NCBI GenBank assembly: GCA_002299795.1
Contig: DBNP01000048.1
Span: forward strand, 1-6,627
Direction of reading: 5' to 3'
Length of the DNA: 6,627 nt
Source: Candidatus Saccharibacteria bacterium UBA669
GTDB taxonomy: Bacteria; Patescibacteriota; Saccharimonadia; Saccharimonadales; Saccharimonadaceae
The translations under genes and the position numbers were made by a program. Positions 1 to 4,529 of the stretch are shown here, piece after piece. The notes beneath the pieces were generated by a model. That model was given only the letters and a program-made list of their open reading frames with translations. It was not told the origin of the DNA and did no database searches. Each line of letters opens with the position of its first letter. Within the stretch, counting starts at the first letter, position 1.

Positions 1-75
1 GTCTTTCTGGAATGCGCGGTAAAAGGATTGCTCGTCATACATCTGGATGCCGCTGGGGCTACTGAAGATATTCAT
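1..75 (-). CDS. 5' end of an unrecognised gene, cut by the window edge
   Basis: Only the first 25 codons are present (N-terminus MNIFSSPSGIQMYDEQSFYR, continuing AFQKD). The start is chosen because a strong Shine-Dalgarno sequence, GAGGAGG (82-88), lies 6 nt upstream of the ATG at 73-75. That site sits inside the last codons of the upstream reading frame, whose stop overlaps this gene by 17 nt, so the two would be translationally coupled if both are real. A second in-frame ATG at 40-42 (MYDEQSF) has no such site. The family cannot be identified from 25 residues. The FYRAFQKD stretch loosely recalls the N-terminus of phospholipase-D-like proteins, but this is a guess. Confidence 0.6.
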   Translation of the reverse strand, partial: MNIFSSPSGIQMYDEQSFYRAFQKD

Positions 76-361
76 AGCCAGCCTCCTCTTCGTCGTAGAC
101 TAGCTCGCCATTGACGTCCTTGATGCCTAGCTGTTTTAAGTTTTCGACGAGTTTTTCGATGGATTTCAGTGTCTTGTCCGTTATTACAAAAACAGGGGTT
201 GAGGTGTTCGCAACTTCACACTCCGTCCCAGCCAAAGTTAAAACCCGCCCGAAAGGATGGGTTTTAACTTTGGCTTTGAGTGGCTCGAATCCCCGAAGTT
301 TTGCGAAGCAAACGTATCGGGGGTTCAGCGGAGCGCAGTGCAGCGAAATTAGCTTGCTCAT
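59..361 (-). CDS. Doubtful 100-residue reading frame, possibly a gene remnant fused to a palindromic element
   Basis: The frame runs from ATG at 359-361 to TAG at 59-61. Its last 45 or so residues (from STPVFVITDKTLKSIEKLVE onward) look like genuine protein: a short strand, an amphipathic helix, then an acidic tail ending AGYEYLQ. The first half is different. It is read through a near-perfect hairpin (230-275) and two smaller hairpins, is rich in Cys, Pro and Arg, and resembles translated structured DNA. No Shine-Dalgarno sequence or -10 box precedes the ATG, and after the palindrome there is no in-frame ATG or GTG. One reading is that an element replaced or interrupted the 5' end of a small gene. 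Another is a real gene with an in-frame palindrome. I do not recognise the family. Confidence 0.35.
   Translation of the reverse strand: MSKLISLHCAPLNPRYVCFAKLRGFEPLKAKVKTHPFGRVLTLAGTECEVANTSTPVFVITDKTLKSIEKLVENLKQLGIKDVNGELVYDEEEAGYEYLQ
230..275. repeat. 17-bp perfect inverted repeat (long hairpin)
   Basis: The arms at 230-246 and 259-275 (AGCCAAAGTTAAAACCC and its complement) are perfectly complementary. Inside the 12-nt centre, CC and GG (249-250, 255-256) close a GAAA tetraloop, so the whole element can fold into a nearly continuous stem. The central GC part followed by TTTTAACTTT could act as an intrinsic terminator on either strand. It lies inside a minus-strand reading frame, where a terminator is unexpected. 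A dispersed palindromic repeat is the alternative. Confidence 0.75.
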
Positions 362-366
362 TTCGC
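291..366. repeat. Two further hairpins next to the long palindrome
   Basis: CCCCGA (291-296) pairs with TCGGGG (317-322), enclosing TTTGC/GCAAA (300-304, 308-312) around a GAA loop. Then GCGAAAT (343-349) pairs perfectly with ATTTCGC (360-366), which includes the ATG of the doubtful minus-strand frame. A small GGC-TTCA-GCC hairpin follows at 381-390. Together with the 230-275 palindrome this makes a compact hairpin-rich block of about 160 bp, unlike the flanking coding DNA. It could be a non-coding structured element or a palindromic mobile repeat. Positions 391-450 show nothing clear. Confidence 0.45.
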
Positions 367-450
367 GAACAAGCGGAGGAGGCTTCAGCCGATATCCCTC
401 ATCCCCAGCCTAGAAAAATCCCCATCTCTACGATAGGTATTCTCCTGTTT

Positions 451-461
451 TGATATACAAT
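451..461 (+). promoter_or_regulatory. Extended -10 promoter for the DUF2164 gene (leaderless)
   Basis: TGATATACAAT contains an extended -10 (TG-A-TATACA at 451-459) or, shifted by two, TACAAT (456-461). Seven nucleotides separate TACAAT from the ATG at 469, so transcription should begin at or within 3 nt of the start codon. No good -35 hexamer is visible, as is common for extended -10 promoters. Confidence 0.5.
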
Positions 462-468
462 ATGTATC

Positions 469-723
469 ATGCACGTCATTCGCAAATGGACCATCGACAA
501 CAAAAGCCTAAATGATAAGTGTATCGAAGAGGTTATCACAAGGATTCAGGAGATCGAAGATCCTGATCGCATCGGAGCTATTGGTGCTCAGGATATTATT
601 GATATCGTTCTTGAAAATATGGGGCCAGAGATCTACAACAAGGCTATCGACAACGCCACTAAGTATTTCAGTGATAAATTTGAAGAAATTGAATATACTG
701 CCGAAGACTTGAAGCAATCGTAA
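469..723 (+). CDS. DUF2164 family protein
   Basis: This is a small, probably cytoplasmic, helical protein of 84 residues. It carries the hallmark of DUF2164, the stretch GPEIYNKAIDNA (residues 52-63). Before it is a helix (18-29) and a short DIIDIVLENM helix (42-51). The length matches the family, usually about 80 residues. The function of the family is unknown. ATG 469 is the only start in frame, because TGA at 451-453 closes the frame upstream. There is no Shine-Dalgarno sequence; a -10 box 7 nt upstream suggests a leaderless message. It faces the Erm-like gene tail to tail with a 53-nt gap (724-776) and no convincing terminator. Both the coding call and the family assignment are fairly secure. 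Confidence 0.85.
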   Translation: MHVIRKWTIDNKSLNDKCIEEVITRIQEIEDPDRIGAIGAQDIIDIVLENMGPEIYNKAIDNATKYFSDKFEEIEYTAEDLKQS

Positions 724-776
724 CGGCAGTATGGACGAGTACCGTGCCAGTGCCCGGTCAATCGAGAGCTAGCCCA

Positions 777-1505
777 CTACCGATGCATCGCATGGTACAG
801 CCCGACCCATTCGCCCACGGCAAGCTGTGAGGGCTTGCGGCTGGTGTCGATACCCACCTTCTGTCTTGGCGTCTTGGCAAATATGTTTGGATCATGATAG
901 CAGCCCGCAATCAGATCGCGGTAAGCTGTCGCGTGATCACTACTGAGCAACGGCTGTTTGCGGCGTTCAATATGTAGCAACACCGTGCCCACCGCAGGCT
1001 GGGGTGAAAAGTCTGACCGACGGAGTGGTTGGACGATTCGCGCCACAAACCAAGGTGCAATCATCATGGCAAGCGCACCGGTAAAATGATTGTTATTCAG
1101 TACCAATTTTTGCGCGAACTGCTTTTGTACGATTAGATACACATCAGTCGGTGGGTTGTCGGCCTCTGTAAGTCGTCGTACTACCTTCGAGCTAATGTGG
1201 AAAGGAATATTCGCAAACACCTTATAGGGCTCCGTCGGTAGTGGCACTGCAAGAATATCAGCTTCAACCACCGTCACATTTGCATGACCCGCCATATTCA
1301 GTCGTAAACGCGTAGCTGCTTGCGGCTCAAGCTCCACCGCTACTACCGTGCGGGCACGCGCAGCAAGCGCAGATGTCACCGTGCCGCTGCCCGCCCCAAG
1401 GTCATATACCACATCATCTGCGGCAATGCCCGCCTTTGCCACAAGTTCAGCAACAAACCTGGGATTACGGAGAAAATGTTGTGCGTACTGGTGTAGCCGG
1501 CGCAT
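777..1505 (-). CDS. Erm/KsgA-family rRNA adenine N6-methyltransferase, Erm type
   Basis: This is a SAM-dependent methyltransferase of 242 residues that should methylate an adenine N6 in rRNA. It has QHFLRNPRF at the N-terminus (residues 9-17, family motif X), DLGAGSG (35-41, SAM-binding motif I), an acidic residue after strand 2 (VAVELE, E58), EADIL (81-85) and catalytic motif IV as NIPFHIS (99-105). KsgA proteins normally have NLPY; NIPF followed by PPTDVYLIVQKQFAQKL (118-134) is the Erm pattern, whose known target is 23S A2058. The C-terminal DFSPQPAV (165-172) is also family-typical. The length matches Erm (about 245). The start is set at ATG 1503-1505, 7 nt after the stop of the upstream membrane gene, with no Shine-Dalgarno sequence, so translation probably depends on coupling. 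Whether it gives macrolide tolerance or does housekeeping methylation cannot be told from sequence. Confidence 0.85.
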   Translation of the reverse strand: MRRLHQYAQHFLRNPRFVAELVAKAGIAADDVVYDLGAGSGTVTSALAARARTVVAVELEPQAATRLRLNMAGHANVTVVEADILAVPLPTEPYKVFANIPFHISSKVVRRLTEADNPPTDVYLIVQKQFAQKLVLNNNHFTGALAMMIAPWFVARIVQPLRRSDFSPQPAVGTVLLHIERRKQPLLSSDHATAYRDLIAGCYHDPNIFAKTPRQKVGIDTSRKPSQLAVGEWVGLYHAMHR

Positions 1506-1512
1506 GGGCGTA

Positions 1513-1986
1513 CTAGCTATGCGTCCGCTTAGGAAGCTCGCGCAGTACAAGCACCGCTGCCCAGAGGAACAGCCCTGCAAACACCACGAACCACCAGCCA
1601 TTAATAACCGGTATTGTCGCACCCATAAGCCCAGTCACTACCGTGCCCTTCCCGGCAACATTCAGCCACAGTGCGATTAGCAGCCACAGTGACGGTGAAG
1701 CGACAACCGCCAGTCGCGAAACCATTCTAAGCCGAGCGGGTATATCCATTGATAGTAGAAATGGTAGCGCCATGACTTCAAGTAGTGGAATAACGCCAGC
1801 AAGCAGCACGGCCGTCACTTCTCCTCCTACAATCTGGTATGCCTCGGTGATTTCTACAAATTTTTCAAACGTAAATAGCTGCGACACGACGAGTGCCACA
1901 TACACAGTAGCTAGCCCAACAGCTCTAAAATAGGCTGGGTTATGAAAGAATGCGCGCGGAAAGATATGTTTCAGAGACAGCCTCAT
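1513..1986 (-). CDS. Four-helix membrane protein, DoxX/MauE-like
   Basis: The product is an inner-membrane protein of 157 residues with four hydrophobic helices at about residues 21-40, 55-79, 90-110 and 128-149. The FEKFVEI stretch after helix 1 (40-46) and the Glu-containing helix 2 (LLAGVIPLLEVMALPFLL, about 61-78) resemble DoxX/MauE-type small membrane proteins linked to quinone or thiol redox chemistry. This is pattern resemblance only. The start MRLSLKHIF (ATG 1984-1986) is preferred over an upstream alternative start at 2016, because a -10-like TATACT lies 6 nt before it; translation would then be leaderless. It is the first gene of a pair with the Erm-type methyltransferase, 7 nt downstream. 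Confidence 0.7.
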   Translation of the reverse strand: MRLSLKHIFPRAFFHNPAYFRAVGLATVYVALVVSQLFTFEKFVEITEAYQIVGGEVTAVLLAGVIPLLEVMALPFLLSMDIPARLRMVSRLAVVASPSLWLLIALWLNVAGKGTVVTGLMGATIPVINGWWFVVFAGLFLWAAVLVLRELPKRTHS

Positions 1987-1998
1987 ACCACTAGTATA
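1987..1998 (-). promoter_or_regulatory. -10 box of a leaderless promoter for the membrane protein-methyltransferase pair
   Basis: On the minus strand TATACT (1998-1993) is followed by 6 nt and then the ATG at 1986, placing the expected transcription start on the start codon. No acceptable -35 is present at 16-18 nt spacing; TTGATA at 2016-2011 is too close (12 nt). Confidence 0.4.
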
Positions 1999-2153
1999 CG
2001 CTAACAGAGGTATCAAAATGTTGTGTTTTTTGCCATAATGCTTGCACTAACATATAAAAAGGCGTACTGTATCTAATAGCGAAGTAACAAAAACAAACAC
2101 ACCAAAAAAACTTGTTTCATCGCTCTACGATATATCCACCACAACATATCCGG

Positions 2154-2181
2154 TAATACCCCGCTGCTTGGCGGGGTATTA
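2154..2181. terminator. 11-bp hairpin downstream of trmD
   Basis: TAATACCCCGC (2154-2164) pairs perfectly with GCGGGGTATTA (2171-2181) around a 6-nt loop, 17 nt past the trmD stop. The stem is strong, but the run after it is only weakly T-rich on either strand, so it may terminate poorly or serve to protect the 3' end. The AT-rich stretch 2000-2150 shows no gene. Confidence 0.6.
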
Positions 2182-2197
2182 GCATTTACGCGTGTGG

Positions 2198-2860
2198 CTA
2201 GGCTGCTTTTTGTGAGTGAGCGGCACGCCATTTGGCAATGTTGCCATGATTTCCGCTCAGTAATACCTCAGGCACGTGCATCCCATTCCACTCCTCGGGT
2301 CGTGTATACTGCGGAAACTCCAGTGTCTCGCCATCACTAAAGCTTTCTATCGCAGCGCTTTCGGCGCCACCCAGCACACCAGGAATAAGACGCACAATAC
2401 TGTCGATAATCGTCATCGCTGGTAGCTCCCCACCAGTAAGCACATAGTCACCGACACTAATCACCTGGTCAACCAGCTGCATGATACGCTCGTCGTAGCC
2501 CTCATAGCGGCCACAAATAAATATATAGCCATGCGCCGTTTCACTATAGCTCTGCGCACTCGCCTGGTTCCAGCGGTCGCCTGTTGGGCTCATCAGTAGC
2601 ACCTTGGCGGACGGATCCTGCGCTTTGGCATGCTCTACTGCTCGCCAGAGCGGCTCAATCATCAGCAACATACCATCACCGCCTCCGTAGGGTGTATCGT
2701 CAACTTGACGACGCGGACCAAGCCCAAAGTCACGCAGATTGACAGTAGTAAGCTCCACGATGCCATCTTTTTGAGCTTTCCACATCATACTACTACCAAA
2801 CACCCCCTCGAACATCTCTGGGAAAAGCGTAATCACTTGGTACTTGATAGCCTGTTTCAT
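2198..2860 (-). CDS. trmD: tRNA (guanine-N1-)-methyltransferase TrmD
   Basis: TrmD uses SAM to make m1G at position 37 of tRNAs reading CNN codons, preventing +1 frameshifting. It is a SPOUT (trefoil-knot) homodimer in the cytoplasm. Family motifs present are VDDTPYGGGDGM (53-64), GRYEGYDERI (117-126), the knot segment ISVGDYVLTGGELP (134-147) and QYTRPEEW (184-191), then LLSGNHGNIAKWR (200-212). Two oddities: the position of the catalytic Asp (E. coli D169, in EDSF) reads Glu here (E172, in IESF), and the protein stops at residue 220, lacking the C-terminal helices after KWR that make E. coli TrmD about 255 residues. The start MKQAIKYQ (ATG 2858-2860) has no Shine-Dalgarno sequence and sits 8 nt after a -10 box. 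rimM and rplS, common neighbours, are absent here. Confidence 0.96.
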   Translation of the reverse strand: MKQAIKYQVITLFPEMFEGVFGSSMMWKAQKDGIVELTTVNLRDFGLGPRRQVDDTPYGGGDGMLLMIEPLWRAVEHAKAQDPSAKVLLMSPTGDRWNQASAQSYSETAHGYIFICGRYEGYDERIMQLVDQVISVGDYVLTGGELPAMTIIDSIVRLIPGVLGGAESAAIESFSDGETLEFPQYTRPEEWNGMHVPEVLLSGNHGNIAKWRAAHSQKAA

Positions 2861-2868
2861 CTGTTACT

Positions 2869-2897
2869 AGAGTAGCAGGTATTGATATTTTTGTCCA
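2869..2897 (-). promoter_or_regulatory. Promoter of trmD
   Basis: On the minus strand, -35 TGGACA (2897-2892) and -10 TACTCT (2874-2869) are 17 nt apart. TGC precedes the -10 (extended -10). The expected start is 2861-2862, directly before the ATG at 2860, so the message would be leaderless. The -35 lies in the spacer of the divergent promoter at 2882-2910. Confidence 0.5.
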
Positions 2898-2910
2898 TAT
2901 ATGCTATAAT
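2882..2910 (+). promoter_or_regulatory. Consensus promoter of the small membrane protein genes
   Basis: TTGATA (2882-2887) and TATAAT (2905-2910) are 17 nt apart, with TGC before the -10 (perfect extended -10). Transcription should start near 2917, giving a 5' leader of about 30 nt that contains a GAGG ribosome binding site. Confidence 0.85.
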
Positions 2911-2947
2911 AGAAATACAGACCCCTAGATGAATGAGGTTAGCCAAG

Positions 2948-3079
2948 ATGTGGTACGCATGGTTCGTACTGGTCCCTTTCTGCATTTTCCTCCTCACCGC
3001 TTTTGTTGCGGCGGTTCTGCGCCACCAGGCGCTGCAAGACGACAAGCACGAGATCTTTGAGGATGACGGCTACATCTAG
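2948..3079 (+). CDS. 43-residue single-pass membrane protein
   Basis: This small gene encodes one hydrophobic helix (about residues 5-24, WFVLVPFCIFLLTAFVAAVL) with no positive residue before it. A charged tail (RHQALQDDKHEIFEDDGYI, 25-43) is strongly acidic at the end. Support comes from a consensus promoter (2882-2910), a GAGG at 2935-2938 placed 9 nt before ATG 2948, and a clean stop. An in-frame ATG at 2933 exists but has no binding site. The MWYxW opening is reminiscent of CydX-type subunits of cytochrome bd oxidase, but the conserved helix Glu of CydX is missing and no oxidase gene is nearby, so no function is assigned. Confidence 0.7.
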   Translation: MWYAWFVLVPFCIFLLTAFVAAVLRHQALQDDKHEIFEDDGYI

Positions 3080-3089
3080 GTGGTTTCAC

Positions 3090-3117
3090 GCCCGGCCGCT
3101 TACTCAAGCTGCCGGGC
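3090..3117 (+). terminator. GC-rich hairpin after the 43-residue gene
   Basis: GCCCGGC (3090-3096) pairs with GCCGGGC (3111-3117), with an inner GCTT/AAGC stem (3098-3101, 3106-3109) and an ACTC loop. It is followed by TTCACCTTTAT, a poor T tract. It may terminate partially, or mark an RNA end before the next promoter. Confidence 0.45.
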
Positions 3118-3146
3118 TTCACCTTTATCCAGCAAATTGCTATAGT
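3118..3146 (+). promoter_or_regulatory. Promoter of the tail-anchored protein gene
   Basis: An extended -10, TGC-TATAGT (3138-3146), lies 9 nt before ATG 3156. A weak -35, TTCACC (3118-3123), is 17 nt upstream. The start would fall around 3153, so the message is nearly leaderless. Confidence 0.4.
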
Positions 3147-3155
3147 GGGGATAGT

Positions 3156-3470
3156 ATGGATGCTTCCTCGCGCCAACCTATTCAGGATATTACCGACGAT
3201 ATAAAGCGCCGTGAGGCTAGCGCACGCGCTAAGTTTGTGCACCCCGTGCATGATGGCGTGATACCAGATGACTTACCCGACACACTCATTGCCGCACAGC
3301 ACGCACTGGCGCCCGCTATCGCAAATATGTCAAACGACTCCGAGGCAACACCTCGCCAGCCCGTAGAGTACCTCCAGGAGCGCGCCAACCACCGCGTTGC
3401 CCTTGCCTCAAGCATTGCCGTGGTACTGATACTCAGCACGCTCGTATCGGTCACACTGCTCAATCGATAG
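3156..3470 (+). CDS. Tail-anchored membrane protein of unknown function
   Basis: The product has 104 residues: a hydrophilic, probably cytoplasmic, part (1-80) followed by one C-terminal hydrophobic helix (81-102, VALASSIAVVLILSTLVSVTLL) ending LLNR. That is the layout of a tail-anchored protein. Residues 10-25 (QDITDDIKRREASARA) look helical and charged. The frame is open further upstream, but only through the region that codes for the 43-residue protein, so ATG 3156 is used. GGGG at 3147-3150 is a weak ribosome binding site; a -10 box at 3141-3146 suggests a nearly leaderless message. It follows the small membrane protein gene by 76 nt in the same direction. A strong terminator follows 20 nt after its stop. 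I do not recognise the family. Confidence 0.72.
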   Translation: MDASSRQPIQDITDDIKRREASARAKFVHPVHDGVIPDDLPDTLIAAQHALAPAIANMSNDSEATPRQPVEYLQERANHRVALASSIAVVLILSTLVSVTLLNR

Positions 3471-3490
3471 CCCAGCAACTGTAGCCACCA

Positions 3491-3521
3491 AAAATCCCGC
3501 TCTCCAAGGAGGCGGGATTTT
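3491..3521. terminator. Bidirectional intrinsic terminator
   Basis: AAAATCCCGC (3491-3500) pairs perfectly with GCGGGATTTT (3512-3521), with CTCC/GGAG extending the stem inward. There are T runs on both strands. It serves the plus-strand tail-anchored gene (stop at 3470) and can also stop the minus-strand khpA transcript. Confidence 0.88.
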
Positions 3522-3533
3522 CAGACATATAAG

Positions 3534-3590
3534 GCTCTCAAACCTTTTGGTTTGCTCGCAAGAGCTGGTTCAGTGTTCTCGCATTGAACT
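3534..3590. repeat. Small hairpins in the khpA 3' region
   Basis: CAAACC-TTTT-GGTTTG (3539-3554) sits inside GCTCT/AGAGC (3534-3538, 3561-3565). Another hairpin, TTCAGTG/CATTGAA with a TTCTCG loop, lies at about 3569-3588. They fall between the khpA stop and the bidirectional terminator and are probably part of the khpA 3' untranslated region. Confidence 0.4.
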
Positions 3591-3598
3591 AATGTTAA

Positions 3599-4000
3599 TT
3601 ATATATCGAGATCATCTAGTTCTGCAAGCTCTTCTCGAGATTTTTTTGCGAAATCCGACTCCTTGGTAGGCTCGTTTTCCACATCTACATCCGTAGAATT
3701 ATCCACAGGCTCGTCAGCATCATCACTTGAAATGGTCGTTGATTCCTCTGGATTGTCGTTGTTGACGATCTTTAGATTGTACCGAGCGCTGTTTTTGGTG
3801 CCAAGCGCACGTAGTAGCGTACGCAGACTCTGTGCAGTCACACCGCGTCGGCCAATCACCCGGCCGAGGTCATCTGGGTTGACGGTCAGCGTCAACAACA
3901 CGCCTTTTTCATCGACAATACGATCGACGACAACGTCATCGGGGTTGCCCACGAGTGATTTCACGATATATTCTACGAATTGCTGGTCAATAGTTGACAT
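3599..4000 (-). CDS. khpA: KH-domain RNA-binding protein KhpA
   Basis: The protein has 133 residues. A single KH domain (about 1-80) carries the GxxG loop as GRRG (50-53) within DLGRVIGRRGVTAQSLRTLL (44-63), the hallmark of KhpA (YlqC/KhpA group, sometimes annotated UPF0109). Family members bind RNA, often with KhpB, and in Firmicutes sit next to rpsP as here. Residues 84-133 form a long, acidic, low-complexity tail (19 Asp/Glu in 50) that ordinary KhpA (about 75-80 residues) lacks. The start MSTIDQQF (ATG 3998-4000) is chosen because AAAAGGAG (4011-4018) lies 10 nt upstream; an extension to 4027 is not supported. It is downstream of rpsP, but a terminator and an extended -10 promoter lie between them. 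Confidence 0.92.
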   Translation of the reverse strand: MSTIDQQFVEYIVKSLVGNPDDVVVDRIVDEKGVLLTLTVNPDDLGRVIGRRGVTAQSLRTLLRALGTKNSARYNLKIVNNDNPEESTTISSDDADEPVDNSTDVDVENEPTKESDFAKKSREELAELDDLDI

Positions 4001-4047
4001 GCCCACTGGTCTCCTTTTCTGTCTCACGGTTACTATCGCTATTGCTC

Positions 4048-4056
4048 ATTGTAACA
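4048..4056 (-). promoter_or_regulatory. Extended -10 promoter of khpA
   Basis: On the minus strand TG-T-TACAAT (4056-4048) follows directly on the T run of the rpsP terminator. Expected transcription start is near 4041, leaving a leader of about 40 nt with a good ribosome binding site. No -35 is recognisable, since that position falls in the terminator stem. Confidence 0.5.
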
Positions 4057-4081
4057 AAAATCGCCCGTTCGGGCGAGTTTT
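4056..4081. terminator. Intrinsic terminator between rpsP and khpA
   Basis: TCGCCC (4061-4066) pairs with GGGCGA (4071-4076) around a GTTC loop, flanked by A and T runs on both sides. On the minus strand the stem is followed by TTTTT, 12 nt beyond the rpsP stop, as expected for a rho-independent terminator. Confidence 0.88.
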
Positions 4082-4092
4082 GCATGAGATCA

Positions 4093-4476
4093 TTATGCTT
4101 CAGCTGTTGGTGCTTCTTCAGCAGCTTCGGCCACTGGTGCCTCTTCGGCGGCTTCGGCTTTTGGCTGGTTTTTGCGTAGCTTTTCAGCGTTGCGAGTGGT
4201 TTTTTGTTTGGTTGTTTCAAACTCTTTCACCCAGCTTGGCAGTTTGACGCCCGCATCCTTCAGCAGCTTAACAACACGGGGAGTTGGCTGTGCGCCGTTG
4301 TCTAGGTATTTCTGTGCGGCATCATTCTGGATAGTTGCCTTCTTAGTGTGTGGGTCGTAGCTTCCTACATACGCAACGACACGCCCACTACTGGGGTGAC
4401 GCTGAGACTCTTGAACGGCGAGTCGATAAACCGGATAACCCTTACGGCCAAGGCGTTGCAATCGAATTGCGAGCAT
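4093..4476 (-). CDS. rpsP: 30S ribosomal protein bS16
   Basis: bS16 is a 16S rRNA-binding protein of the small-subunit body, needed for 30S assembly. The conserved N-terminus MLAIRLQRLGRKGYPVYRLA (1-20) and the family stretches GRVVAYVGSYDP (31-42) and AQPTPRVVKLLKDAG (62-76) are clear. At 127 residues it is longer than most (80-90). The extra tail (about 86-127) is Lys-rich, then an Ala/Glu repeat in which AEAAEEAP occurs twice (107-114, 116-123). ATG 4474-4476 has a ribosome binding site AAAGGAAG upstream. It has its own consensus promoter, although it lies directly behind rnc. Confidence 0.98.
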   Translation of the reverse strand: MLAIRLQRLGRKGYPVYRLAVQESQRHPSSGRVVAYVGSYDPHTKKATIQNDAAQKYLDNGAQPTPRVVKLLKDAGVKLPSWVKEFETTKQKTTRNAEKLRKNQPKAEAAEEAPVAEAAEEAPTAEA

Positions 4477-4529
4477 AACTTAGTACTTCCTTTACTTCAC
4501 TTTATAGATTCTATTTGTACTTCCCATGC

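Noticed and set aside
276..300. tRNA T-loop-like GGCTCGAATCC
   Set aside because: The flanking 5-nt arms do not pair, and no acceptor, D or anticodon arm can be placed on either strand.
777..1505. Annotation of the methyltransferase as KsgA
   Set aside because: Motif IV is NIPF, not NLPY, and the following segment is Erm-like; kept as Erm type without a symbol.
777..1622. N-terminal extension of the rRNA methyltransferase to 1622
   Set aside because: The extra residues are Cys-rich and lie in another frame of the membrane protein gene; motif X begins just after ATG 1505.
2073..2120. 15-codon minus-strand hydrophobic peptide (MKQVFLVCLFLLLRY)
   Set aside because: It is too short, has no ribosome binding site, and lies in an AT-rich stretch where such frames arise by chance.
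2933..2947. ATG 2933 as the start of the 43-residue protein
   Set aside because: No ribosome binding site precedes it, while GAGG at 2935-2938 is well placed for ATG 2948.
3003..3155. Upstream extension of the tail-anchored protein
   Set aside because: The extension is read out of frame through the 43-residue gene and a hairpin and is Arg/Cys/Thr-rich; no ribosome binding site.
3987..4049. 20-codon minus-strand frame overlapping the khpA start
   Set aside because: Its ATG lies inside the khpA -10 box, so it would not be transcribed intact from that promoter.
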